Shown here: one piece after another, positions 1-7,507 of the stretch
Position numbering within the stretch: position 1 is the stretch's first letter
How the letters are laid out: each line of letters begins with the position of its first letter
NCBI GenBank assembly: GCA_902610175.1
Contig: CACLUR010000001.1
Span: forward strand, 124,001 to 188,000
Direction of reading: 5' to 3'
DNA: 64,000 bases
From: an uncultured Alphaproteobacteria bacterium
GTDB lineage: Bacteria; Pseudomonadota; Alphaproteobacteria; HIMB59
Translations under genes and position numbers: made by a program
The notes under the pieces: generated by a model
The model's database searches: none
Seen by the model: only the letters and a program-made list of their open reading frames with translations
Told to the model about the DNA's origin: nothing

Positions 1-98
1 TTTAAATGGGTGTTTAATTGATGACGTATGTTGCGTTTAACAATAGTGCCTAGTCTTGAATTATAAAAACTATAAATATCGGATGCGTTGATTTCCAT
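1..98 (-). CDS. SAM-dependent methyltransferase, N-terminal fragment (cut by window start)
   Basis: An open frame starts at the ATG at 98 (minus strand) and runs off the window after 32 codons. The visible protein begins MEINASDIYSFYNSRLGTIV and continues with a basic helix. It matches the N-terminus of the methyltransferase (FYxSxLGxxxxRxI) that in many Alphaproteobacteria sits head-to-head with gloB, as here (40 bp between the two starts). No SAM-binding motif is visible because only the first residues lie in the window, so the assignment rests on the N-terminal signature and the neighbour. Substrate unknown. Confidence 0.6.
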   Translation of the reverse strand, partial: MEINASDIYSFYNSRLGTIVKRNIRHQLNTHL

Positions 99-138
99 AG
101 TTGTATTTTAACGAGATTTACATAACATTCTATTTCTT

Positions 139-900
139 ATGCAAAAACCTAATGTGTATTTGTTTCCCCAATTAGATGATAACTATGGATATTTAATTAA
201 AAATCCTCATGAAACAAAAGGAGTGCTAGTTGATCCCTCAGATCTAGATATGTGTTTGAAGATACTTGAACTAAATGATTGCAGTGCTTCTCACATAATC
301 ATTACACATCATCACGATGATCACATTGGTGCTGTTAATGAAATTAAATCAAGATTTAAATCTTTAATCATAGGGTACAAAAATGACTCCAAAATACCAA
401 AACCAGATAAAGAAGTTGAAGATCAGGAAATTTTTGAAATACATGGAAATGAATATAAAGTCATACATACTCCTGGACATACGCTTCAACATATAAATTA
501 TTTTATGCTTAAACATAATATTTTATTTTCTGGGGATACTCTATTTAGCATTGGATGTGGAAGAATGTTTGAGGGAAATCCTGAAGTTTTTTGGGACAGT
601 TTGTCTAAATTAAAACAATTACCTGAAGATACAAAAGTATATTGTGGGCATGAATATACGATGGCTAATTTAAAATTTGCTCTACACATAGATCCTGATA
701 ATGAAAAGCTTAATGAATATTATAAATTGGCCTCACACCAAGAAAAAGAGCATCGACCAACAATTCCAACAACTCTCTCAGACCAATTGCTCTGTAATCC
801 ATTTTTAAGATGTGACACAGATCAATTTATGAAATTTTTTGGCACGCAAGATGCAACAGAGGTATTTGCTAAAATGCGCTCTGCTAAGGATAATTTCTAG
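139..900 (+). CDS. gloB: Hydroxyacylglutathione hydrolase (glyoxalase II)
   Basis: Second enzyme of the glyoxalase pathway: hydrolyses S-lactoylglutathione to D-lactate and glutathione in the cytosol, completing methylglyoxal removal. The 253-residue protein is a metallo-beta-lactamase-fold hydrolase of usual family length. The metal site is complete: THHHDDH at 56-62, His114 in TPGHT, Asp133 in SGDTLF and His171 in CGHEY. The glyoxalase-II C-terminal domain follows, ending with the NPFLR segment near 221-225 that helps bind glutathione. It starts with ATG 40 bp from a divergent methyltransferase gene, a common alphaproteobacterial arrangement. No glyoxalase I gene is in the window. Confidence 0.95.
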   Translation: MQKPNVYLFPQLDDNYGYLIKNPHETKGVLVDPSDLDMCLKILELNDCSASHIIITHHHDDHIGAVNEIKSRFKSLIIGYKNDSKIPKPDKEVEDQEIFEIHGNEYKVIHTPGHTLQHINYFMLKHNILFSGDTLFSIGCGRMFEGNPEVFWDSLSKLKQLPEDTKVYCGHEYTMANLKFALHIDPDNEKLNEYYKLASHQEKEHRPTIPTTLSDQLLCNPFLRCDTDQFMKFFGTQDATEVFAKMRSAKDNF

Positions 901-926
901 AAAATTATTTTAATCTTGGTGTTTTA

Positions 927-1199
927 ATGAAATGTGCTAGTTTCAGAATACCCATGAAAGACACTTTTCAATTAGATAGCGATATTGCGGATGCTTTTCA
1001 AAAAAAGCAAATGGATAAAGTATGCTCTCTTTACTATGAAGCAGCAAATTACTTCGAAGATAAGGCTGATATTGAGGCAGCATGTTTTTTCTATACACAA
1101 GCCTTAGTAATGGCTTTAGAAGAAAATCATGAACTTAAGGAAAAGATTATTTACAAGCTTGAAAAATACGGCAGAAGTAAAGACGCAACTTTAAATTAA
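927..1199 (+). CDS. Small TPR-like protein of unknown function
   Basis: A 90-residue protein, co-directional with gloB and ung (26 bp after gloB, 11 bp before ung). Residues about 25-75 form paired amphipathic helices with the spacing of tetratricopeptide repeats (small and aromatic residues in YYEAANYF and FFYTQALVMAL), so a one- to two-repeat helical adaptor is plausible. There is no signal peptide or membrane segment. The start is uncertain: ATG at 927 has no clear ribosome site, and an internal ATG at 957 would give an 80-residue product. No specific function can be given. Confidence 0.55.
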   Translation: MKCASFRIPMKDTFQLDSDIADAFQKKQMDKVCSLYYEAANYFEDKADIEAACFFYTQALVMALEENHELKEKIIYKLEKYGRSKDATLN

Positions 1200-1210
1200 C
1201 TAAAATCTGA

Positions 1211-1888
1211 ATGGAAAAATCTACCATTCAACTTCCTGATACTTGGCTTAAACATTTAAAAGAGGAATTTAATAAAGATTATATGATTATACTCAAAAGC
1301 AAACTTTTAGAATTAAAAAAAAATAAAATAATTTTTTATCCTCCAGGAAAACAAATTTTTAATGCATTTAATTTAACTCCTTTAGACAAGGTGAAGGTAG
1401 TGATATTAGGTCAAGATCCCTACCATGGACCTGGCCAAGCTCATGGGCTCAGTTTTTCTGTACCAGAAAATATAAAACCACCACCCTCGCTCTTGAATAT
1501 TTATAAAGAACTTCAAGATGACTTAAAAAAAGAGGTTAATTACAACAACGGTAATTTAGATAAGTGGGCTAAGCAGGGAGTATTTCTTTTAAACACAACT
1601 CTTACAGTGGAAAAATCTAAACCTCTATCACATCAAAAGTTTGGTTGGGATATTTTTACAGATAAAGTTATCTCAGTTATCAGTAATGAATTAGAAAATA
1701 TTGTTTTCATATTATGGGGTTCGTTTGCTCAATCAAAGAAAGAGATAATTGATTCGAATAAACATCTCATTTTATCAGCACCACACCCTTCCCCATTATC
1801 GGCTCACCGCGGTTTTTTTGGGAGTAAGCCTTTTTCTAAGACAAATACCTTTCTAAAATCAAAACAAATTGATATGGTTGAATGGTAA
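1211..1888 (+). CDS. ung: Uracil-DNA glycosylase, family 1
   Basis: Base-excision repair enzyme that removes uracil from DNA. The 225-residue protein has the full family 1 signature: GQDPYHGPGQAHGLSFSV from residue 67 (catalytic Asp69, Tyr71 excluding thymine), the Asn-containing LLNTTLTV strand near 126-133, and the DNA-intercalation loop HPSPLSAHRGFFG at 192-204 with catalytic His192. Length is normal for bacterial Ung. Its stop overlaps the start of the next gene (TAATG at 1886-1890), so the two are probably translationally coupled. Confidence 0.96.
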   Translation: MEKSTIQLPDTWLKHLKEEFNKDYMIILKSKLLELKKNKIIFYPPGKQIFNAFNLTPLDKVKVVILGQDPYHGPGQAHGLSFSVPENIKPPPSLLNIYKELQDDLKKEVNYNNGNLDKWAKQGVFLLNTTLTVEKSKPLSHQKFGWDIFTDKVISVISNELENIVFILWGSFAQSKKEIIDSNKHLILSAPHPSPLSAHRGFFGSKPFSKTNTFLKSKQIDMVEW

Positions 1889-2304
1889 TGAAGACTGATG
1901 TTGAAAATCTCGTAGGGTTTATTGAAAAAGCTGTTATTGCAATAATATTAATAGCTACTATTACAGCCATTATGTTTGAGATAATGAGAATGATAGAGGT
2001 TCAGTATGTAGAGTTAGCTGATCTACTTCTCTTATTTATCTATGTTGAAGTTATTGGGATGGTTCGAGTCTACTATGTTTCCAATCGTGTAAGAATGACA
2101 TATCCCTTATTTATTGCTATTACCGCTTTATCTCGTCTTATTATACTTCAAGGTAAAGACTCAAACCCAGAGCTTCTTCTTTACGAAGCAGGAGCAATAG
2201 TCTTAGTTGCGATTGCAGTCATCATTCTTCGACTTAGATATGTCCCAATACTTAGACCTATTGAAGATGTTGATGAAATTAAACCTAGAAGCACAAAAAA
2301 GTAA
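1888..2304 (+). CDS. PsiE-family (phosphate-starvation-inducible) membrane protein
   Basis: Inner-membrane protein of 138 residues (140 if the ATG at 1882 is used; I prefer 1888 because it forms a TAATG overlap with ung). Four hydrophobic segments can be seen, at about 10-30, 40-60, 75-92 and 100-120. The conserved PsiE-family stretch LADLLLLFIYVEVIGMVRVYY occupies the second and is followed by a third segment ending SRLIIL. PsiE is named for phosphate-starvation induction in E. coli; its biochemical role is not established. No Pho-box-like sequence is evident because the gene has no promoter space of its own. Confidence 0.75.
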   Translation: MKTDVENLVGFIEKAVIAIILIATITAIMFEIMRMIEVQYVELADLLLLFIYVEVIGMVRVYYVSNRVRMTYPLFIAITALSRLIILQGKDSNPELLLYEAGAIVLVAIAVIILRLRYVPILRPIEDVDEIKPRSTKK

Positions 2305-2309
2305 TAAAA

Positions 2310-3290
2310 TTGAAAAAAATTGCAGTCATTGGAACTGGGCTTAGTGCGCTTTCTTTTGCATATCACTTGCCTGCACTTGATATTACATTTTTTGAGAAAT
2401 CCTGGAGACCAGGTGGAAGAATAAGCACAAGAAAACATGATCAATATGCTTTTGATCATGGCGCTCACTATTTGAAATTAGATCATGGTGTTATTGGCTT
2501 AAATGAATTTTTAAAAAAAATTGATGCTATTAAAATTTTAAAAGGTCAATTTTGTTCAAACATCTCACAAAATTCTCCAATTGAAGATAAAGAGGTCATT
2601 GTTGGTAAAGATGGAAATGAATCAATCCCTATAAAGATACATAAATCCCTCTACTACCCTACGCATTTTTCAAAACAAATAACCAACATTGAAAGTCATA
2701 ATAATGAATATTTCTTAATCGCAGCAGATGAGAAATTTGGACCTTATGATTATGTTTTTTGTAGCATGCCCTTTGAACAATCAAAAAAATTGTTAGATCA
2801 ATTTATAGATTATAGCGATATTCCTGAAATAGAATTTGACTCCATTTGGACAGTCATGATTGCGTTTAATCAAAGATTGGGAGCTCCGTTTCAATTTGGA
2901 TATCACTTAACACCTGAAATTAGTTTCTTAATGAATCAAAATTTTAAACACGAATTTTTTAATGAAGAGTGCTGGGTTGTAAATATGAGAGCTGATTGGA
3001 CAAAAGAGTATTACAACATAGAAAATTATATTTTAGAGGATTATGTGGTCAATCAAATGAAAAAGTCTTTTCAATCAAAAGCTGATGCAGTTTTTAAGAA
3101 GTCGCATAGATGGAGATATTCTTATACAAAGAAAAGTCTAAGAGATCAAAATTCTAAAAGATTCATTGAGTCCATAGATCAGCGTCTATATGCCTTTGGG
3201 GATTGGTGTGAGGGTCCAAGTATGCAAGATGCTTGGTTATCTGGTAAGAAATTAGCTCAGCATTTCAGTGAAATAAGACTAAAAAATTAA
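2310..3290 (+). CDS. Renalase-like FAD-dependent amine oxidase-fold protein
   Basis: A 326-residue soluble flavoprotein. The N-terminus has the Rossmann dinucleotide motif (GTGLSA at 8-13), the acidic ribose-binding residue in FFEK (Glu29), the GGR of WRPGGRIST (35-37), and FDHGAHYL (48-55), the arrangement seen in renalase-type and other amine-oxidase-superfamily proteins. The C-terminal segment LYAFGDWCEGPSMQDAWLSG is the second FAD-contacting motif. The start is a TTG (2310) five bases after the PsiE-family stop; no ATG fits the conserved N-terminus. Bacterial renalase homologues oxidise aberrant dihydro-NAD(P) isomers; that activity here is only a possibility. Confidence 0.75.
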   Translation: MKKIAVIGTGLSALSFAYHLPALDITFFEKSWRPGGRISTRKHDQYAFDHGAHYLKLDHGVIGLNEFLKKIDAIKILKGQFCSNISQNSPIEDKEVIVGKDGNESIPIKIHKSLYYPTHFSKQITNIESHNNEYFLIAADEKFGPYDYVFCSMPFEQSKKLLDQFIDYSDIPEIEFDSIWTVMIAFNQRLGAPFQFGYHLTPEISFLMNQNFKHEFFNEECWVVNMRADWTKEYYNIENYILEDYVVNQMKKSFQSKADAVFKKSHRWRYSYTKKSLRDQNSKRFIESIDQRLYAFGDWCEGPSMQDAWLSGKKLAQHFSEIRLKN

Positions 3291-3325
3291 ATAAAGATTG
3301 TGCATAATAAAAATTAGGAAGTTCC

Positions 3326-3532
3326 TTAATGCGTTTTGTTATAAATTTTTTTCCATTTCAAATAGTCTTGGTCATTTAACATAAATCTCATCAAGTTTTT
3401 TACATCATTTTTATCAATATTATATTGCGAATTTATTATTTGGTATGGTATCTCGTCATTATGTGCCAAGAACTTGATATGATCTAATTCATAGGGTGTT
3501 AAATATTTCATTAGACTAAAAACATCGGACAT
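3326..3532 (-). CDS. DUF2805 (TIGR03643)-like small protein
   Basis: A 68-residue protein. The pattern of a helix with AHNDEIPY, then QYNIDKNDVKNLMRFML and a C-terminal YLKWKKIY resembles the small conserved family DUF2805/TIGR03643, in which two helices look like a helix-turn-helix (D-x-P-F/Y ... Q-[FY]-G-L-x-E-x-[DE]-V ... L-M-R ... W). No function is known for the family. It lies convergent to the renalase-like gene with 35 bp between stops. Confidence 0.55.
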   Translation of the reverse strand: MSDVFSLMKYLTPYELDHIKFLAHNDEIPYQIINSQYNIDKNDVKNLMRFMLNDQDYLKWKKIYNKTH

Positions 3533-3629
3533 TTTAATTAAAAACTATACAAAAAATGGTATTTAAGTCTAGTTAGTGAAAATGTATTACCTAAAAAATT
3601 AATAAAAGAGGATTTTTCTGTATTCTATT

Positions 3630-4016
3630 TCAAAGCAGCAAAAAACTATCTAATTTATTGCAATCCCCGTAATAAGTTTTTTTCAAATTTACAGTATCAG
3701 GATTAAATATGTTTCTCTCATATCTAAGGATTTTTTTATAAAGGATAAGGGTGTTAAAGGAGAAGTCTGTCTCAATTCTAAAATGATAGCTTACTTCATC
3801 CTCCCCCATGTACTCATATTGTAAATCTTGAAATCTTTCCTCTAAAATAAAGAGGTTTTGGTTAAATGAGTATTCAAATTCATTTATATCCTCATTTTTA
3901 AATTCAATAATTTGTACTTTTGAATAATCAATAAGAGATGTTTCTTGACAAGCTAATTTTATACTCTGGCCGAAAGATAAAGTTGGAATAAAAAATAATA
4001 TAAAAAAAAATCTCAT
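3630..4016 (-). CDS. Unknown small secreted protein
   Basis: A 128-residue protein with a clear Sec signal peptide: Met-Arg, a phenylalanine/isoleucine-rich core and a cleavage-like site after SFG (residues about 1-16). The mature part contains two cysteines (one near the N-terminus in LACQE, one near the C-terminus in GDCNKL), compatible with a periplasmic disulfide. No family is recognised. It starts 3 bp after the stop of the upstream 124-residue gene, so the two may be co-transcribed. Confidence 0.5.
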   Translation of the reverse strand: MRFFFILFFIPTLSFGQSIKLACQETSLIDYSKVQIIEFKNEDINEFEYSFNQNLFILEERFQDLQYEYMGEDEVSYHFRIETDFSFNTLILYKKILRYERNIFNPDTVNLKKTYYGDCNKLDSFLLL

Positions 4017-4019
4017 AAT

Positions 4020-4394
4020 TTAATCCATTATACTTGCTCTAAATCCATACTCTGAGATAGCTTTTTTTCGAAAAAAACCCTCAATTTTTATCATCGTTAC
4101 AAAATTGTTTGAACATTTAAGAAGAGCTTTAAAAGGTTTAGCAGATCCTTTACAACTTACATCTTTACCATTAGCATCATGTGTTTCACCACAGGCACAT
4201 TCGTATTTAATTGAACCATATCCATTGAGTCTGAGTAAATGGGCAGCTTGTAAGGGGTTGTTTTTTAGTTTTTCTCTTACTTCCTCTTTATTGTTTAATA
4301 TCTCCATTAAGGAATTAATTTTATTTAATCCCCTCTCATTATCCACATAAAAAAAGTAGCTAGTAGTATAAGAGAGATTGTTAAATCTACCCAA
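4020..4394 (-). CDS. Unknown protein with a possible Cys/His metal site
   Basis: The open frame is 124 residues from a TTG at 4394; an ATG at 4307 would give 95 residues and neither has a good ribosome site. The C-terminal half contains ECACGETH followed by Cys81 and Cys94, a spacing that could bind zinc. The segment NNPLQAAHLLRLNGYGSI is helical. No family recognised. The next gene downstream encodes a small secreted protein. Confidence 0.4.
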   Translation of the reverse strand: MGRFNNLSYTTSYFFYVDNERGLNKINSLMEILNNKEEVREKLKNNPLQAAHLLRLNGYGSIKYECACGETHDANGKDVSCKGSAKPFKALLKCSNNFVTMIKIEGFFRKKAISEYGFRASIMD

Positions 4395-4417
4395 AGAGTA
4401 CCGGTAAACATATAATT

Positions 4418-4609
4418 TTAATTTTGAATTGGTATGGCGTTTTCTTCATTCATTAGTATAGGTCTGCCGTCATGTGCAGTATTTAAGGGTATGATTTTAC
4501 CTTTATATTTAACACATAAAGTTGGGGCGTTTCTAACTTCTTTTCCTAAGTTCACTTCTATATCTACAAGTATCAGCTCAGCCTTATCCAATATTTTTAG
4601 TATTTTCAT
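4418..4609 (-). CDS. Unknown 63-residue protein
   Basis: A short open frame with ATG at 4609 preceded by GGAG about 11 bases upstream, which supports translation. The predicted protein is a beta-rich fold with a thioredoxin-like look (LDKAELILVDIEVNLGKEVR, then APTLCVKYKGKIIPL), but it lacks a CxxC active site. It could be a minimal glutaredoxin-like or redox-fold remnant; I cannot assign it. It lies between other small minus-strand genes. Confidence 0.4.
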   Translation of the reverse strand: MKILKILDKAELILVDIEVNLGKEVRNAPTLCVKYKGKIIPLNTAHDGRPILMNEENAIPIQN

Positions 4610-4700
4610 TAAAATAATTCTCCAATATTACTTTTTAGTCTCAAAGTAACCTTTGGATCTTAAAAAAATAGTATAAGGATTAGTGTCGGTTAAGTGAGAG

Positions 4701-4886
4701 CTAGTTTTCTACGCAGACATCTTTGATAACTGGTGTATTTGTGCACTCAACACATTTAGTGATTTGAACTACACAGCCATCAGCTAATTGAGATACCTCT
4801 ACTTCTTTGTTACACTTTGAACAAATAGAAGATACGGATAAGTCACACTTTGGACAGGATATTGTTTTTAAGTTTTCCATTGCCAT
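4701..4886 (-). CDS. Small zinc-ribbon protein
   Basis: A 61-residue protein with four paired cysteine motifs: CPKC near 11-14, CSKC near 22-25, a lone Cys near 38, CVEC near 45-48, and a Cys near the C-terminus. The first two pairs could hold one zinc as a rubredoxin-like knuckle. Such mini zinc ribbons are common as nucleic-acid- or protein-binding modules; the target is unknown. The start is ATG at 4886 or 4880. Non-coding DNA of 138 bp separates it from the divergent cupin gene. Confidence 0.5.
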   Translation of the reverse strand: MAMENLKTISCPKCDLSVSSICSKCNKEVEVSQLADGCVVQITKCVECTNTPVIKDVCVEN

Positions 4887-5024
4887 ATATTACTTAAATA
4901 ATACATTTTTAGATGAAAAATGGAATTGATTCCTAAAAATAGGAAATAATCAATAAATTCAGTATTTTTAATTAAATAAATTTATATTTTGTAAGCATAA
5001 AATAAAAATGTACTTTTAATTGGG

Positions 5025-5432
5025 ATGGACACAGTTAAATCTTTAATAAAAAGGCATAAAATGATACCTCATCCTGAAGGCGGTCATTACGTAGAAATTT
5101 ACAAAGATAAGTATGTTAGCCACATATACTATTTGTTAGAAAAAGGGCAATATTCACATTGGCATCGCATTAAAAAAAACGAAACAATACACTTTTATGC
5201 TGGTAGTCCTTTGAGAATATATACATCGAAAAATGCCGAAGAATATGAAATAAATGAAATAGGATCTAAAAATAGATATATTTACAGCGTTGAAAGTAAT
5301 GTGTGGTTTTCTTTAGAATCGACAGGATTATTTAGTTTAATTGGTTGCACAGTTGCTCCAGCTTTTGAATTTGAGGATTTAGAAATTGCTCCCAAAAATT
5401 GGAAACCTAGTAAATTTAGTGGTTATCTCTGA
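5025..5432 (+). CDS. Cupin-fold protein, DUF985 family
   Basis: A 135-residue single-domain cupin. The family hallmarks are present: the N-terminal helix leading into HPEGGHYVE, the strand with SHWHRIKKNETIHFYAG, then VWFSLESTGLFSLIGCTVAPAFEFEDLEI and a C-terminal Gly-Tyr-Leu. DUF985 proteins have a jelly-roll barrel with a conserved pocket and sometimes bind metal or nucleotide sugars; no enzymatic role is established. It stands alone, followed by the long A+T-rich gap. Confidence 0.8.
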   Translation: MDTVKSLIKRHKMIPHPEGGHYVEIYKDKYVSHIYYLLEKGQYSHWHRIKKNETIHFYAGSPLRIYTSKNAEEYEINEIGSKNRYIYSVESNVWFSLESTGLFSLIGCTVAPAFEFEDLEIAPKNWKPSKFSGYL

Positions 5433-5740
5433 AAAAATTAAATATTTACAAGTAAATTATAATATTTTTAAATTTTATAATTTACACACATAATTAATAA
5501 AATTTAGTGTAATAAATTTTTTAATAATCACAGATAATCTTCAAAATGGGAACCAAGGATTTAAAAAAATTAATCATGATTTTTTTTTAAATTTATCCTA
5601 AATTTAAAATTTTTTCTATTTTTTCGATTTTATTGAAAAATTGTTGATTTTATTGATAATTTTTCTATTTTTTTCATAAGTTACACATAAATTATTTAAT
5701 AGTTTGTGTATAAATTAAAAATAATATAAGTTTAAAAGAA
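5433..5740. repeat. Extremely A+T-rich intergenic region with nested direct repeats
   Basis: This 308-bp stretch has no gene and about 13% G+C by hand count, far below its surroundings. GATTTTATTGA occurs twice, at 5626-5636 and 5646-5656, with 20 bp from start to start (about two helical turns). The pair is flanked by near-identical TTTTTCTATTTTTTC elements at 5611-5625 and 5660-5675. Beyond it, TTACACA (5681) and TGTGTAT (5705) form an imperfect inverted repeat, and TGTGTATAA at 5705-5713 is the complement of a DnaA-box-like TTATACACA. It could be a regulatory, replication-related or nucleoid-protein-binding region; none is proven. Confidence 0.55.
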
Positions 5741-6394
5741 TTGAAAGATATAAAAATCAAACCTTGGGAAGAATTAAAACAAATTCATAAGGAAAAATTT
5801 AAAAATGAGTCAGATTACTTATCTTTTTTCCGGGATGTAGTTTTACATGACACCTCAACAAGAGAAAAGTACACCTCTCAAACTAAAGATAGGGTAATTG
5901 AGGGAGTAACTTGGGCTAAAGAATTCTCAAAGTTTCATCAAAGATATAAAGATGGTTACTCTTACAAGTTTTCTGAAAATAATACAATTTTGAATATTGG
6001 ACACCAAACTACATATTTAATTAAACCACAATTTGCAGCTTATCATGCGGTTAGAAAAATAATGAGAAATTGGCTAATAAAGAGACTCAAAGATGAGTAT
6101 GTCAAAAAAAAGCCAGTGATCTACAATCCTCCTAAAAGTCTCAACCAAGGTGAGAGTAACTTTATTACAAGGCGGACAAAAGTTGCTTATTTAGTATATA
6201 TGGGTGACTTAGCTGTTAGAGATAATTTACTTTACTCTATTAGAGATAATAAAACTCTAGTACCCAAACCAGCTTCGCTATCTTGGTGTGTGTCACAATT
6301 TGATGATAAATATATATCTGATGGTATACTAACTTACCCTAAAAATTTAGGCACCTTGAATGAAAACTTATTGTCAGAATCATTGTCTTTTTAA
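5741..6394 (+). CDS. Unknown 217-residue protein
   Basis: First of four tightly packed plus-strand genes downstream of the A+T-rich repeat region. Translation apparently starts at TTG 5741. The protein is soluble and basic, with no signal peptide or membrane helix; the middle (about 105-125) is a strongly basic helix containing RKIMRNWLIKRLKDEYVKKK, which could contact nucleic acid or a membrane surface. No family recognised. The next gene begins at the base after its stop, so they are one transcription unit. Gene content and composition mark this block as accessory. Confidence 0.5.
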   Translation: MKDIKIKPWEELKQIHKEKFKNESDYLSFFRDVVLHDTSTREKYTSQTKDRVIEGVTWAKEFSKFHQRYKDGYSYKFSENNTILNIGHQTTYLIKPQFAAYHAVRKIMRNWLIKRLKDEYVKKKPVIYNPPKSLNQGESNFITRRTKVAYLVYMGDLAVRDNLLYSIRDNKTLVPKPASLSWCVSQFDDKYISDGILTYPKNLGTLNENLLSESLSF

Positions 6395-6604
6395 ATGTCA
6401 GAAGTAATTAAAGTATTATTATCGTCATACGGCTTTGCTATTTTACTATGGGCAGCTTTTATCTATACTCAAAAAAGATTTGGTAAATTAACAAAAAATG
6501 TTAGTTCCAAAAGAATATATATTAAATATTTCATTATAATTGTTTTAGGGTACGGGACATTCTCACTAGTTTTAATTAGTGTTTATAGCGATTGGTTTAA
6601 ATAA
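6395..6604 (+). CDS. Unknown small two-helix membrane protein
   Basis: A 69-residue protein starting with ATG immediately after the previous stop. Two hydrophobic segments (about 4-24 and 47-65) are separated by a basic loop (QKRFGKLTKNVSSKR), suggesting an inner-membrane hairpin with the loop in the cytosol. No family recognised. A second two-helix protein of similar size lies at the end of the same block. Confidence 0.5.
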   Translation: MSEVIKVLLSSYGFAILLWAAFIYTQKRFGKLTKNVSSKRIYIKYFIIIVLGYGTFSLVLISVYSDWFK

Positions 6605-6613
6605 TCTAAACTT

Positions 6614-6955
6614 ATGAGTACTGATGATATTGAAACTCCAGATTACATGTTTATGAAGTGTCTCCAGGAAAAAATATGTAAAAGACATGTCACATTAAAA
6701 TCAATAGGTAAACAGGTAAACAATGAGTCTTTAATTTTAAAAAATGTGATTAATGCTTTTGACTTGGATGAGATTTCATTTTTGACAGGATTAAATTTCA
6801 ATATTGTGAGTGATACTGGGGCAAAACTTATAAGAATGAATCTAGCAAATAAAATTATGTGGGAAGATCATCAAAATAATGAAAAGCGATATCTTTGGTA
6901 TTTGTCTAAGAACGGTGAAAAATATTTAGAGAGAAATTCATACAAAAGCACATGA
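6614..6955 (+). CDS. Unknown protein, possibly a divergent winged-helix (MarR-like)
   Basis: A 113-residue protein. The region from about 57 to 108 reads like the recognition helix plus wing of a MarR-type regulator: FNIVSDTGAKLIRMNLANKI, an acidic/polar turn with EDHQNNEKRYLWYL, then SKNGEKYLE, where MarR proteins have L-T-x-x-G-x-x-x-L. The N-terminal half is less typical. It could be the local regulator of this block. The final four bases overlap the next start (ATGA). Confidence 0.4.
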   Translation: MSTDDIETPDYMFMKCLQEKICKRHVTLKSIGKQVNNESLILKNVINAFDLDEISFLTGLNFNIVSDTGAKLIRMNLANKIMWEDHQNNEKRYLWYLSKNGEKYLERNSYKST

Positions 6956-7140
6956 ACATAGAATTAGTGGTAAATACATTTTGGTTTTTTTCGATTTTTA
7001 CAGCAGCTATTTACATTATAAAAAAGAGGTATGTTGGTAAAAAGGAATATTCTATTATAGATAAAGCTTTTAAATTGGGCTTATCTGTATCAATAGTTTT
7101 AATATTTTTAAGTTTATATTTCTTACTTACAAAATCCTAG
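6952..7140 (+). CDS. Unknown small two-helix membrane protein
   Basis: A 62-residue protein whose ATG overlaps the stop of the winged-helix-like gene, so translation is likely coupled. Hydrophobic segments at about 5-25 and 40-60 are separated by a Lys/Arg-rich loop (KKRYVGKKEY). Its 3' end overlaps by 4 bp the convergent gene on the other strand. Function unknown. Confidence 0.5.
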   Translation: MNIELVVNTFWFFSIFTAAIYIIKKRYVGKKEYSIIDKAFKLGLSVSIVLIFLSLYFLLTKS

Positions 7141-7412
7141 TTTCCACCCTCAAGTAAAATAAATTTTTGTGTATCTAGATCAACTCCTGCTTCTGTTCTA
7201 AGTTTTATCATTTCAGGAAGTTTTAACATTTCTTGCATTTTATCCATCGACTCTACTTCTATAACTGTATAAATTTCTTCATCGTTATCTTTTGGATGTC
7301 CATAGGCTAATACATTAAGACCATATTCCTGTCTCAGATTTTCATTTTCTTCAAACATTTGTTTCCAATGTTCATAACCTTTAATTATTTTAGCATTTGT
7401 AATAATTTTCAT
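7137..7412 (-). CDS. Small DUF3764/ABM-like alpha-beta barrel protein
   Basis: A 91-residue protein with the beta-alpha-beta pattern of the dimeric alpha/beta barrel fold: KIITNAKIIKGYEHWKQMFE, then a strand with VLAYGHPKDNDEEIYTVIEV and a helix SMDKMQEMLKLPEMIKLRTEAG. It resembles DUF3764 or antibiotic-biosynthesis-monooxygenase-like stand-alone domains. AAGGA seven bases before the ATG supports the start. It is divergent from another small protein of similar fold pattern at 7508. Substrate unknown. Confidence 0.5.
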   Translation of the reverse strand: MKIITNAKIIKGYEHWKQMFEENENLRQEYGLNVLAYGHPKDNDEEIYTVIEVESMDKMQEMLKLPEMIKLRTEAGVDLDTQKFILLEGGN

Positions 7413-7507
7413 AGTTATCCTTTCTATAAATTATTATAAAATTTATTTAAAAATAATTCATTCTAAAATTGGACTATTATTATTCTTCTATATAGGAGGA
7501 AGTGATT

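Noticed and set aside
5433-5740. Calling the A+T-rich repeat region the chromosomal origin
   Set aside because: None of the usual alphaproteobacterial origin neighbours is present, only one good DnaA-box-like site is seen, and no skew can be computed from one window. Kept only as a possibility.
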